DNA of 22,004 nucleotides from assembly GCA_000934455.1 (NCBI GenBank), contig KN883690.1:100692-122695 (forward strand), written 5' to 3'. Shown here piece by piece: positions 10,401-20,458 of this stretch (position 1 is its first letter; each line of letters begins with the position of its first letter). Made by a program: the position numbers and the translations under genes. The notes under the pieces are model-generated. The model was not told where the DNA came from and ran no database searches. It saw only the letters and a program-made list of their open reading frames with translations. This DNA is from Apostichopus parvimensis. Its lineage: Eukaryota > Echinodermata > Holothuroidea > Aspidochirotida > Stichopodidae.

Positions 10401-13400
10401 ATCTAATCAGATCAATACATAGCTGCCATTGATACATAGTTAAACTGATTCACTGTTGCTGGTTGAAAATCAAACATTATACTACCACTCATGTACTCAA
10501 AAACAGTAAGTATAGAAAATACATTCTTACCACGGACAATCAATCTATTCAATCCATGGAGAGCCATATTTCTTTGACTGTTAATATGACACTCATAGAG
10601 ACCATTATCACCAGTAGCAGCTTCTCTGTTTATGATGATATCATAGTCTTCACTCCTATATGATACACTTGTTGAACCATTGATTCTCCAACTGTATCCA
10701 ACCATATCAGGCCAATCCATGTCTAACACGACACTTCTATCTCCTGCACTAACAGTCTGAGTAAACTGTCCATTGGCTGGAACAACATAAGCTGTAATAT
10801 AAAAGATTTGACGATTCACATATACTTTAAATTGTTTACGTTTTCTGGTTTACATTTATTTGCTATATTATTCTGTGTTCCAAGTTTCATGTCAAATGCA
10901 GATTGGTTCTAATCATGTTTCAGGTTCATTTCATGTTTACTGTATATATACAGTAATTATCAGGAAATTATCAGCAAACCAAACAAAGTTAAATGAGAAT
11001 TAAACCCTGGGTATTGTAGTGTTCACATTTTTCAGAATAAAATCATAATAATACCTATATAATACCTGTATTTTCCAATTATTTTCTATGTGCATTATAT
11101 GTGAGGGTCCGTACTGTTACTTTTCAATCACCAGGCACATCAAAAGGGATGTTAGTGAGCCACATATATTGTATATTGTTTTCAAGAATAAGAAGTTGCC
11201 CACTCACAGCAAAATGAAAATAAGAAATGTTAAACACAGAAAATATTCTAATTTTGAATGTGTTAAAAATACTTTACACATCTGAAAACAAATAACCAAG
11301 AATAAATTGAAAAAATATAGCAACCAAAGTGGTTTTGGCAATGAATATCTTCCTTCATCATATCAGGTAAATATTTATCTTGCATCGCATCACAAAATGC
11401 ATACAGTGTAGCAACAGTTTGGGGCATATTGCTACACAAATTGTGCAGTCTTTGTACACAGAACCATATTACAAAAGATTCAGAGCCTTCAAAACTGGTA
11501 CACAAAATTTGAACACTACTTATTCCTTGAAAATTAATAGCTATCATTACTACTGTCTGCAGTGACTTACAGGTTTACTTTCATTGGACATAAATTGAAT
11601 TTAAAAGCCCTCCATGTCTATGTATTGTTTGGAAAAAGATGATATTGACAGCTTTGGATTTAGAATTATATTTTTTGGAGCCAGAAATAAAGGGAGAATG
11701 AAAAGAGAAGAAAACCCAGAAATACTCACAAGGTGTTCACCTCTGTCAATGGTTGTATTGACTCTGTACATGACATACATGTACTAATGCAGACTCTTGT
11801 TTAGTATTCTAGATGACTTTGACTGCTGTCTTTCCAATAAGCAAGAATATAAGTTGTATTAGCAGCCACGGCAATCATTTTATAATTTGTGGAGTTTTTG
11901 AGGTTCAAGGAAGAGGAACTACTGTTAGTGCTGGGCAAATATGACAAACAGGCAGGCTTGTGCCTTGCATAGCCTGACAGTAGCAGTTAATTATCAATGT
12001 GACTCACTTACATGCCACTTTTGTAGCGCGCTTGGTATTGAAAGTAACAGTATGGACACTTTCATAGTCCACTTGAAAGTAACTTGAAAAATCCTAAAAT
12101 CTCAGGGAAATGTTTAATCTCACAAATGTTAGATATTAGAATACTATTCTGTACTTACGTGTTCATGCAAATCCTAGTGTTAAATTCTACTTTAATAGAA
12201 ATAGTCATGTTGCAGCTCAGTTAGGAAAGTAACCGCCACCTTTGTGGCTCAATATAATTGAACCACCATATATGGCACCCTATGTTGGTGAAATATTCTT
12301 CATATTCTAGATAAAACACTTTGATCATTCAGTTGTGATTAATCCCAATATTCAATATTTTCTAAATGATTGGTTAAAGGTATCTACAGTAGTCTATTAT
12401 CTAAGGGGCAATAGCCAACTTGTTTTATACAAGATTTCATAAGATCTCTGACCTTGCAGGCAGCTCGCTTGGATTGAATCAGAATTCTCAGGAATGCACG
12501 ATCAGCTTATACTGCTAATGTTGCAACCCACATTCCTGCACTACAATGACTACAAAGGACTTGTGATATCTTGTGAATGCCAAATGAGATACATCAGCTC
12601 TGTTACATGATGTTAATAAACAGTTATAAGATGACTCAAACCACCATCGCAACTAAGCCTTAAATCAAGATAAAAATTTTTGTCTACTGTATGGACATCA
12701 ACTGCGAGCAGAAAATATTTTGAGTATTCACTTTCTAATAATAACTGATTTTTGCAGAGTTCGATGAAAAACCTCCGAGATTGTAACTAGGCCGTTTTAG
12801 TTGTTCTTATTCTGGATGATCATGTTAATGAACAGAATAAATGACACACTGTCAAAATACAACTGAAACGAAACCATGTGCACAAATATTGTTGTAATGT
12901 GTTTCCTTGCTGTACTGTACTACTGCATAGCATCCTTCTGTGATCTCTCGAGGCAGAAATTAAAGTTATTTTGCAGATACAGATTTCTCATCATGATAAT
13001 ATTAGTTCCAGTTACAAGTTTTATATGAAAGTCCCTAAAACTTATTTCAATCGACATTGTCATAAGTCACTTCTCTACAAAGGATTGATGTATAGTTACA
13101 TGTATACGCTGGATGCAATATATGATTTAAAGACCACTTTCATTCGCTAAAAATTGCTCGTCAACTAATAAATGTTGAATTGCCGACTTGCATTTAAATG
13201 TAGAAAAAATTCTGAAGTGATAGCTAATGGTGCTGTTTATGGAATAAGGGGGAAGAGTTACCCCAATAATTTGCTTAAAGACAAGAAACAAATTCCAGTA
13301 ATTCCTTTGAACAAGATTTTCTTGCTTAAAATTTACTATGATGGAATATCCTTATGTGGTGTGTGATAGCACCCAGTGGTGCATGGGGGGATTCATCCAA

Positions 13401-16400
13401 TTTTAATGTTACCCCATCCTCTTTTTCCCCTGCTGACTCTTGTGAACCACCTGGCAGAACCCCTACTGTACATGATTTTCGACTTCAATGACCCCAGGGC
13501 AGGCAGCAAGGTTCAGGCCCTTCCTAAATCAGTAGTGAAATTTGAATCAACCCCCCCCCCGCCCCATAAACTAGCACTAATTCTGAAGTCCACAACTTTA
13601 GGGCTAGCTTCCTCTCTGTCTTCCTCTTTTCAAGATGCACTTTCGTGCTGCAAATTTCTATGCAAAGTAAAGATAGGCTTTTCTGAAAATCCTACAACTT
13701 CCTGAGGCTTTTGGCTCATAACCCCATCACTTCCCAGTGATACTTAAATTACAAAGCATTTCAGAATAATTCCTCTTTCCGACTGGTATATTTGAGCTTC
13801 TAAATCGCTTTTGGTATCTTCCCCCACCCTAATCCACCCCAACCCACCCCATCAGAAATAGTCTAATTTCATACACCTGCGATACTGTTATCACTCAGTT
13901 CAATTTGTTTAAATTATCCGACCCAACTCCCAGTGAAAATTCTTCAAAAGGCCCTAGAGTTGTCTATCGGGGTAGAACATTCAGATTTAAATATTAACAA
14001 TATTGGAATTCTGCAGAAAAAAAATATATTGATTGACTTGAAAAAACATGTATATCCAAATTCTTCAATACGGTTGGGTCATGTCAAGTTTGTACATGTT
14101 TGTCTTGAATTTCTAAAGGTGTGATTCATGGTAGGAACATTTCAAATTATTTTCCAAAATGGTGATTGAGTTTAAAGGACAGTAAAGTGTTCATGAATTG
14201 AGAGTTGCAGTCACATTATTCACAGTGTGATACTTATATTGCTTGTTGTGTCAGCAAAGTCTGTATTGCCTGTGAAAATTGATATGCAAAATAATAAACT
14301 TGCTTTTTACTCCAAACAAAACTTTTGTTTTTGACATCACAGGTATATTTTAAAACCATTTGTGAACGCATGCTAATTGCCTCCGCTATTTCTGTGGCTA
14401 TCAGACTTCAGTTGCCTGATTTATAAGTAATGTACCCATTTAATGCAATTTCATGCAAACAATGAGTAATGAAAGTGTGACTGTAAGTGATGCGGTTCTA
14501 CATTTGACTTCAAAGTGTCCATGGCAACTTTCTGAGATTCTATCAATATGTGCAGAGTGTTCATTGCAAATTGTTTACCCGTGTACAAATTCTGCACATT
14601 TCGCACTACTAGAAAGTTACTATGACGATCATTGCCCATGCATCTCAACTTGGGAAACCCCAGTTGAAAGCCACGAAACGGGAATTTAGTATTGCTACAT
14701 GATTTATAAGCAGTTGAATTAACAAATAAACAAAAGTGATCTCACAAATTTAGTTTGAGCATCTATATAAAGGACTCATGTAGTTTACAGCATTGGCCTA
14801 CTGCTGGTACTGCACATGTATGCATATGAAGAACTGACGAAGGGTAACTCATCGGTGGATGTGCTTAGCACATGAAATCACAAATACACAGTAGATCTCT
14901 TGCATGTGTGATCAGGCTGTAGGGAGAGTGATTTTCGATAAATAATCATAGTTTGAGATGTTCATGTTTGATTTATTTTTGCTATGATATACATTTCATT
15001 GGGCATAGTAGGCATGCTGAGCAATGAATCACACACAAAAAAAGACAAAACTGTTTTTTGTTCAGGCTTCGTCATCGACAATGGTATCTGAATAAACATC
15101 AACTTTGAACAAATATGAGGGTTTCCTTAGTTTATTTGTTAAGACTATGTTTCCATTATAAATAATTAAATGTTTTAGTAGTATTTCTGTATATGGTAGT
15201 TACTTGTGGACAAGAATGTGTAGTACTAAAACGGTCAAATCTTCAAGAGTTCTAGCAGCTTGAATGGGGGCTATTGTACAATTGGTAGACCATCCACAGG
15301 TGCTAATGAGCAAAACTTCCAGATAAACTTCTTGGCAGCAACACACAGTCCCTCTGCAAGATCACATATGAAACGAGTTAGCAATTGCCGAAGTGATTTC
15401 CATATACTTCTCTATAGTTTAGTACCTTTCTTAGTTCACTGCTGTGCTATTTATGGAAACTAATTTTGACCCATATTTTTGCACTGCTTCTGCATTGCAT
15501 TGCTTCTGCACTCCATCAATTAGCTATGGTATATGAGTGAGATCTTTCTGTGGTGTTCACTTGAGACTTGTTTTAATAGGTTGTATAATTATTGTAGGGT
15601 ATACACATACACTTAAATACAGAAGATAGAAACTAATTCATTGTTACAAAAACACAGTCAAATTTTGAACAGACTTTGTGTATTTGAGCTTAAATTCATT
15701 AAACTCACCATCAACATGCAGGAAGATAGTCATGATGGTATCCTCTCTATCAGCCTTCAATGCTGTACAATTGAAAACACCAAATGCATTGCTATTAGCA
15801 GGGCTAATGGAAAAGGAATATCCAGTTGTGTTTCCAGGAAGACCTGAGATCAAGGTACCACTCACTGTGGAGAAAGGGCGAGGACCGCTAAACCTTGTGT
15901 TATAAGCTCTAATTGAAGTCACAGCTGCATCATCATCTCCTGCTCCAAGATAACACTCAAAGTGAGGTAGAGGCTGAGTAAAAACAGATCCAGCATCTTT
16001 TGGCTTGAATGACATCACAGTCATCTGAACCTTATCTGAAAAAAATAACAATATTATAATGATGAAATATAAATTGCAGATATCTATTTAAGCATTGTCA
16101 TCGGGTCTGAGTGGTTGCATCTTCATTTTTTCCTCTCCTATAGGGTCCTTGATGGGGACTTGAGTGTCCCTCCTGATCCTTTTTTTCTACTAAACTAAAC
16201 TAAACATGCAGGTTCTTCTTAACACAGAAAGTCTTCACAGAGTTTTCATCCATGTATACTGTACATAATGCTTAGCTTGTAAATTTGTCATGCTGGATGT
16301 AAATTAAGGTTTCCAAATGCAAGTATAATAAATGATTTAAACAGTGACATAAACAGATCTCTTCATCTGGAGGGGGGGGGTATCTTCCACACTTCTGAAA

Positions 16401-19400
16401 CTTTCTAAACTATCTCTCCCATGTCTTTCTCCAAATTCTCCTGCTCAAGATCCCCCCTTTTCTCTTTTCTCTCAATTTTTTTTTGGGGGGGTGACCACCC
16501 CGTTGCCTGCCCCCCCAGGGTATTACAAAGTCACAATACTCTTAGCTGATAATTATGTGTGCTCTGTTCTCATACTGCCTATAGATTTATATTTCTTAAT
16601 CATTAAAAAAATTGTATTTTGCCAAATCAACTTTAGAATTTGTATAAACTTAAAAAAACATGCTGTTGTGATGGGATTTTGACAATTGGGTTCAGTTTTC
16701 GCCCTTTCAATTGTTTTGTCTGTAGTTTGCTTTTTGGTCTGGACTATTCTTTCAACAGTACAGTTTAAAGGCATTGAAGACTCGCCCCAAACTGCGTGCC
16801 GCGCTCTGAAAAAGTTAAATTTTCGTTGCTTGCAAGTGAAGTTTTTTTCTCTTGTCGCTACAAAAGGCAGACAGTAATGAAACCTGCTACCTTGTTATCT
16901 TTAATTGGACCTAAGATGTCCATCACTGTATCGTTTGTACACTCTGCTGTGGGTATTGACCACAGCTGTATGTACTGAATGTACACTAGTGTCTAATTAC
17001 CGATGGTAGCAAGCTGTGTGTGTATTTTCTGGAATCGATGGTGGTGTGTAACACCTCTGTTACACCATTTATTCGAAACTAGGTCAGATTACCGGCATTA
17101 GACGTTTCTTTTTGCCTGAGTCTTCACACCCTATAAGCTATCTCATTGTCTATGAGTTATGATTATGATTTAAATAAATTTGTATATATGTAGCTCAGTT
17201 TCCTCAACTTTGGCTTCGTTCATTCAGCCACTACAAAACTGTCTGTCCATAAAACTGTCTGTGTGTGTATTTTCTGGGATCGATGGTGGTGTCTAACACT
17301 TCAGTTACACCTCATTCGAAACTCTAGGTCAGATTACCGGCATTAGACGTTTCTTTTTGCCCAAGTCTTCACACCCTTTAAGCTATCTCATTGTCTATGA
17401 GTTATAATTATGATTTAAATAAATTTGTATATATATGTAGCTCAGTTTCATCAACTTTGGCTTCATTCATTCAGCCACTGCAAAACTGTCTGTCCAGCAC
17501 CATAGTCCATCTGTTTTACTACATTTATCAGATTAACTCTGTTTAGTCCTTGGAAACAATATTTCTGGATCTAGTGTAAAAGCACCCTAAGATAGAGTTT
17601 TTGCACGCGTTTCAAAGCTAGTAACATTTCGCTGTTAACTAAGTCTTGCCCCACTGAAATATCACTGGAATCGGTAGGTGATCAACACATCACGCGTGTT
17701 GTACTGACAAATTTCATTTGTTTAGCAACAAGTGATTGCATGATTGATTTAACGAGCTGATATTTTGCGACGGATAAAGAACGAAATTTTTTTGAAAACT
17801 TTGTAGCTTTTTTGCCACCTACGTACAGTATGGAATTTTCATGGGATTATTTGTACTTGTACACAAGGCTGGCTATGACAAATTCCTCCAAAGGAAGATC
17901 AGCAGGACAAATTTTTAAGGATTTTTTCTGTAAGCCCCTTGGACAACTAGGCCTTTTGGTTGTCTGAACAGCAAATTGGGTCTGACAAAACTAACATTGA
18001 CCGGTATATGTTACTGTTGGATGTGCACTTAGAAGGAGAGATGTGTACAGTAGGTTGGTTGGTGAATAGAACACCAGCTTTGGGGTGATAGGAATTTATA
18101 ATTTTACCCATATGTGCATATATTCAATGCAATCCGACTTTATTGTAAACAACTAGTTGTCCCCCGGACAACACCCATAGCTGATTTTGGTTGTCCCAAC
18201 AGAAACTTTGGTCATCTCGGACTACCAGTGAACATTTACCCTGACGAGTCTACACTCTAGTTTCTAACCAAGCTACTTTCGTAATTTCTCAATCAGTCAC
18301 ATACTTTAACATTATTTACTGAAGGTCACTTACAATGAACAGATTAACAGTAGATGCAGCCACAGAATACTCAAATTTGAGTTGACTGGAAGACAATGTC
18401 ACACATTTGAATGATTCACCAAGTAGTGTAATAGTCTCTTTGTAGGAATTAATTCCCAACCATCAGTACAGTAATCCTACATATCATACAAGTACACTTC
18501 AAGATAGGAAATTATACTTATTATATTTAATGCTCATAAAATACAAAAACGTGTAATGAAGAAACGCCATCTAGTGAAAAAGTGTAACTTGCATGCATGT
18601 ACACTGTGTATATTGCAGTATTTATCACAATTTTGTTTTCTTCTAAAAGTAAGCTAGTACAAATTAAGATGCTTAAAGTTAAAGACATGGAAATATGTAC
18701 AATGTACACATAGTTAAATATAATGTATACTGTCCTCAGTCTTTTAGATTATTCTTGGTAACAATTGCTGTCTCAAAGACTCATACGATGTTCAGAGATA
18801 TCTATAACAATGAAACTAAACAAAATATGCAAAGTAACTAATTAATATTCATATATTAAAGGGACTGCACCAAGGAAGTATGTGTAAATGTAAACTCTAC
18901 CCTCCAGCCAATTACTGTACCTGGAAACACAACTGAGTTTGCCCTAGTTGGCAGGGTCAGGTAATGGAATCCTCAAGAAATAAGAACGTTTCATATTTTA
19001 TCTATACTCAAGTCACTTCAGCAGTGTTTCAAACGCAGAATTCTGTGTCTGGGATGCAATCTTTGCATATTAAGACAATTATTATTATTCCAGAGAGAGG
19101 TAGGTACGGTGTAGCTGGGTGAAAAACGATTACAGTTTCACAGGGGTGCGATTCACGATGATTCAATTTTTATTTTCAGGTTCAGGTGCTGCCCTTTACA
19201 AAAGGTTGGGATTTTCGGAGACTTGGGCCGAGTTTAAACCCGATAATGACCAATTAGAGATTGCAAACAAATTGATTTACAATATGCAAGCACTGGTGTA
19301 TGGCGTGTGCCAATCGTATCTGACAATATCATCTAGCAGAAAACCTTTCTTGTTGCAGTTTACTGATATATTGCAAAAATGAACCGTAAATAGAAACCAA

Positions 19401-20458
19401 AGTAAACAAATGATACACAGAAGCAACATCAATGTTTTTTCCTGCATTTTCAATTTGATTATTTGTTTTTCGGATGAATATACAGTATAGTACCAAAATT
19501 TGGTCGGCAAAAATCGGTTTCGGTACTAAACTGGGTTTCCTGTGAAAGCTTAGATTTCCAGACTGATCTGTTTTTAGACCTCTTTTTGCTGGTATAGGTC
19601 TTGAACTGCTGAAGTCTGTCTTGAACCCTTCTGGTCTCAAATATGTTACTGGGTCTTGATCAGAGACCAGCATGTATTTGTAGTTTTAAGTAACACATGA
19701 TGAAAATCAAAATTGTCATTTCTTTTATTCAGACCAAATTAAACCTTTCAAATGTAGTCAAACCACAAACTCCAAAACATTAATTAAGGCCTACATGATT
19801 CTCACCTACGGTAAAGCATTTCCTCGTTTGGGTTTGCATTGCAAGATGACATGCTATAACATTGAGAAGTGTAACTAGGGTACATTAATTGTACCTGTAC
19901 CAAACATTACAAATGACTCGACTGTCATATGTATGTATATAATGGCACACTTTGCAGCTTGCAACTTGACATTCACCATGGTACTGATACATCCATATTT
20001 TGCCATAAGTTGCTATTATATTTTAATTCTCTACCTGGTGTAACAGTATAACATCACCCCGTTGAAAGTGTTCTACTGAACATATTATTTATCTGGAAGT
20101 TTTCCCATGTTAATGAAGTTGTTTCCTATGGAAACATTTTTTATGCCATAGGCCTATAGCTTAAATGACAATAGGGCTACAGGATTGGAAGGGGAAATAA
20201 ATCTAGGCCTACTGACACAAAGGCTAGGATTAGGCTAATGAAGTAATTCAATTGAGGCCTAAGCTACCATGGTCTACCTGCCCTAAGTTAGCACCCACTA
20301 ACTTTTCAATCTCTTTTCACATAAGCCTACTCTCACTTTGAGAAGTAGCACTTACCTTTTCGTCCACATGTTCCAGTTTGAGCTCTAGAATACTGTAGCA
20401 ATACTAAAATGAAACAGATCAGAGTCAATCGGAGACCAATTAGTGTCCAGCACAACAT
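5043..20458 (-). CDS. tie: Tie/Tek-type receptor tyrosine kinase, N-terminal ectodomain, six exons, 3' end outside window
   Basis: Joining exons 20356-20458, 15709-16035, 10531-10791, 7174-7308, 6173-6328 and 5043-5174 gives 1114 coding nt (371 codons plus one base). Every junction is GT-AG and phase 1. Domain order is signal peptide, Ig1, Ig2, then three consecutive eight-cysteine EGF modules. Among receptor kinases this order marks the Tie family, which binds angiopoietins at the surface of vertebrate endothelial and blood cells and signals through a cytoplasmic kinase. Family-specific stretches visible here are GVFNC near the end of Ig1, RLIVRG leading into GRWGP at the Ig2-EGF1 junction, and a CLIDPFGCRC segment in EGF2. 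The expected Ig3, FNIII repeats, membrane segment and kinase were not found. The family call is firm. Ligand and tissue role in this animal are unknown, and the sequence cannot say whether it is a single Tie1/Tie2 ancestor or one of several paralogues. Confidence 0.9.
5175..6172 (-). other. Intron 5 of the Tie-like gene (998 bp)
   Basis: It lies between the EGF2 donor GTGG|GTGAGT and the EGF3 acceptor TTTACAG. Its main content is the 155-bp nested inverted repeat at 5526-5680. That hairpin would be present in the unspliced receptor transcript. Confidence 0.85.
5526..5680. repeat. Nested perfect inverted repeat, 50-bp arms
   Basis: Arm 5526-5575 (beginning TGGTAAAAACAAGACCAG) is perfectly complementary to arm 5631-5680 (ending CTGGTCTTGTTTTTACCA). 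The 55-bp spacer holds a second perfect 15-bp inverted repeat, AAGACTAAGATTTAA at 5584-5598 and its complement at 5607-5621, with an 8-nt loop. The same 15-mer is also part of the outer arms, so it occurs four times at 23-24 bp spacing, two in each orientation. The RNA from either strand would fold into a long uninterrupted hairpin. No protein-coding content. Confidence 0.93.
6173..6328 (-). CDS. tie: Tie-like gene exon 5: EGF-like module 2
   Basis: This is a phase 1-1 exon of 156 nt between acceptor TTCTTTTAG|GG and donor GTGG|GTGAGT. It encodes GCGPDKFGYSC, an eight-cysteine module with a longer central loop (TVGNGATDDGC), the segment FCLIDPFGCRC, and SGFKNLSC. The FCLxDPxGCxC string is characteristic of the second EGF module of Tie receptors and separates it from ordinary EGF repeats. 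The plus-strand open frames over this interval are shadows. Confidence 0.9.
6329..7173 (-). other. Intron 4 of the Tie-like gene (845 bp)
   Basis: It lies between the EGF1 donor ACAG|GTTTGT and the EGF2 acceptor TTCTTTTAG. I see no repeat or embedded gene. Confidence 0.85.
7174..7308 (-). CDS. tie: Tie-like gene exon 4: EGF-like module 1
   Basis: This is a phase 1-1 exon of 135 nt between acceptor TATTAACAG|CT and donor ACAG|GTTTGT. The product starts ACSSGRWGPPGC and continues through NGGVCDDETGRCICAPGF to GRNC. It has eight cysteines in laminin-type EGF spacing. The GRWGP and CICxPGFMG stretches are the clearest family-specific match in the gene. The donor GTTTGT is weaker than the others, but frame and homology require it. 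Confidence 0.9.
7395..7422 (+). repeat. Homopolymer of 28 G
   Basis: An uninterrupted run of G is followed by TGGGAGTTGGAGTGG. It lies 87 bp upstream of the EGF1 exon in transcription order, so the pre-mRNA carries a poly-C run there. Exact length in homopolymers of this size is unreliable. The G-rich strand could form a quadruplex. Confidence 0.9.
8978..9241 (+). mobile_element. tRNA-derived SINE
   Basis: The head resembles a tRNA. The A-box-like TTAGCTCAGTGG is at 8986-8997 and the B-box-like GGTTCGAGTC at 9031-9040. GGAGT (8980-8984) can pair with ACTCC (9041-9045) as a partial acceptor stem. A non-tRNA body of about 150 bp follows, then a tail of ATAC/CATA repeats (about 9203-9240). The cloverleaf is degenerate and lacks a clean seven-base anticodon loop, so it is not a functional tRNA gene. 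No clear target duplication was found. It lies antisense to the receptor gene, in intron 3. I cannot name the SINE family. Confidence 0.8.
9203..9240. repeat. ATAC/CATA tetranucleotide tail
   Basis: ACATACATACATAC is repeated with one interruption (AAATACATAC). It forms the 3' tail of the SINE. Confidence 0.9.
9340..10146 (+). repeat. Degenerate direct-repeat family with CA-rich tail
   Basis: Three diverged copies of a block reading roughly CATGGGACA..CCTACCGA.TTTGAAG..ATTGG...AGCTGTTT lie near 9357-9412, 9692-9740 and 9957-10008. A second block, roughly GAAGGTTGCATGTC.ATTCA, occurs at about 9601 and 9837. Words like GACCTCAGT recur around them. The last copy leads into CACACA repeats. The layout suggests an old dispersed element or its internal tandem units. 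The open frames across it look like chance. Confidence 0.55.
10030..10064. repeat. CA microsatellite
   Basis: This is an (AC)n tract interrupted twice by AT (ACACAC...ATACACACACATAC), at the end of the degenerate repeat family. Confidence 0.95.
10531..10791 (-). CDS. tie: Tie-like gene exon 3: second Ig-like domain
   Basis: This is a phase 1-1 exon of 261 nt (about 87 residues) between acceptor TATTACAG|CT and donor CGTG|GTAAGA. It shows the strand-C tryptophan (GYSWRINGS) and the strand-F signature DNGLYECHI. It ends NRLIVRG, directly abutting EGF1 as in vertebrate Tie proteins. The cysteine in YEC is the only one in the exon. The strand-B position, around VVLDMDW, lacks its partner, so the canonical Ig disulfide cannot form within this domain. 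The sequon NGS is a likely glycosylation site. Confidence 0.88.
10792..15708 (-). other. Intron 2 of the Tie-like gene (4917 bp), no supported gene
   Basis: This is the longest complete intron. Short open frames (for example minus strand 11263-11547 and plus strand 13376-13705) have no recognised domain and no consensus splice context. It contains a perfect 20-bp palindrome TTACTGTATATATACAGTAA at 10937-10956, a C-rich tract near 13551-13564, and otherwise AT-rich sequence. A minor exon cannot be excluded, but Ig1 and Ig2 join in frame without one. Confidence 0.8.
15709..16035 (-). CDS. tie: Tie-like gene exon 2: first Ig-like domain
   Basis: This is a symmetric phase 1-1 exon of 327 nt (about 109 residues) between a polypyrimidine acceptor TTTTTTTCAG|AT and the donor GATG|GTGAGT. 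The two Ig cysteines sit in HFECYLG and FGVFNCTA about 65 residues apart. The domain closes with the beta-strand-like TIMTIFLHVD. The usual strand-C tryptophan is absent, which fits the divergent first Ig domain of Tie receptors, where a GVFSC-like motif also carries the second cysteine. N-glycosylation sequons NTT and NCT are present. A stop codon follows soon after the donor in the unspliced frame. Confidence 0.87.
16765..17136 (+). mobile_element. MITE copy 2 (same family as 3862-4234, inverted)
   Basis: It starts TTAAAGGCATTGAAGACTCG and ends GAGTCTTCACACCCTATAAG; the right TTAA has changed to TATAA. The internal sequence aligns with the reverse complement of copy 1, including ACTGCGTGCCGCGCTC, the word CATCACTGTATCGTTTG, and ACCGGCATTAGACG. 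Differences are scattered substitutions and small indels, indicating two old independent insertions in introns of the same gene. The right part is duplicated in tandem immediately downstream. Confidence 0.78.
17014..17496 (+). repeat. Two-unit tandem duplication of about 245 bp covering the MITE right end plus flank
   Basis: Unit one starts CTGTGTGTGTATTTTCTGG at 17014 and ends CTGTCTGTCCA at 17249. Unit two starts with the same word at 17259 and ends at 17496. Each holds the last roughly 120 bp of the MITE and about 110 bp of ordinary flank (GCTATCTCATTG...). The units differ at scattered positions, so the duplication is not recent. Unit two keeps CCCTTTAAG where unit one has CCCTATAAG, showing the older border. 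The GT-rich word at the junction suggests slippage or unequal exchange. Confidence 0.85.
19180..19300 (+). pseudogene. Exon-like relic of an unrecognised, probably repeat-associated protein
   Basis: A good acceptor (CAATTTTTATTTTCAG|GT, boundary at 19179/19180) is followed by an open frame reading SGSGAALYKRLGFSETWAEF and then LEIANKLIYNMQALVYG. Composition and helix-like spacing look protein-coding, unlike the surrounding intron. It is on the opposite strand to the receptor gene. The frame stops at 19382 with no convincing donor, no ATG-led start (the upstream in-frame start is GTG) and no partner exon nearby. I read it as a decayed transposon or repeat-associated exon. The family is not identified, and chance is possible. 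Confidence 0.3.
20356..20458 (-). CDS. tie: Tie-like gene exon 1: start codon and signal peptide
   Basis: The exon encodes 34 residues plus one base of the next codon. It starts MLCWTLIGLRLTLICFILVL, a basic n-region followed by a hydrophobic core of about 12 residues. It then reads LQYSRAQTGTCGRK, with a plausible signal-peptidase cut after SRA. The ATG has A at -3 (CCAAAATGT on the coding strand), a favourable context. The donor is AAAG|GTAAGT. The single leftover base fits the exon 2 acceptor exactly, giving an Asp codon. Nothing upstream in the same frame looks coding, so this should be the first coding exon. A non-coding 5' exon cannot be excluded. Confidence 0.85.

Larger units (their letters stand above)
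7309..10530 (-). other. Intron 3 of the Tie-like gene (3222 bp), repeat-rich
   Basis: It separates Ig2 from EGF1, which join in frame as ...RLIVRG-ACSSGRWGP. It holds the 28-G run, the tRNA-derived SINE and the degenerate repeat family with its CA microsatellite. From 7423 to 8977 I see no gene, only AT-rich sequence with short open frames on both strands that overlap each other and look like chance. Confidence 0.85.
16036..20355 (-). other. Intron 1 of the Tie-like gene (4320 bp)
   Basis: It is flanked by GTAAGT and TTTTTTTCAG. It contains the second MITE copy and its partial tandem duplication (16765-17496), G-runs around 16371-16380 and 16485-16492, and an exon-like relic near 19180-19300. 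Stretches 17497-19179 and 19383-20355 show no gene or repeat I can support beyond simple AT-rich sequence. Short open frames on both strands here lack family features. Confidence 0.8.

Noticed and set aside
11263..11547. 94-residue minus-strand frame in intron 2
   Set aside because: ATG-led but with no known motif, no splice context, and not needed for the in-frame Ig1-Ig2 junction.
13376..13705. 109-residue plus-strand frame in intron 2
   Set aside because: Starts at GTG; proline and leucine content comes from C-rich tracts; no domain recognised.
14451..14689. Overlapping frames on both strands
   Set aside because: Mutually antisense, short and unrecognised. The sequence looks like an old repeat, but no ends were found.
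19329..19673. 114-residue minus-strand frame with a proline/serine-rich start
   Set aside because: No acceptor, domain or phase fit with the receptor; low-complexity GTCTTGA-type words explain the open frame.
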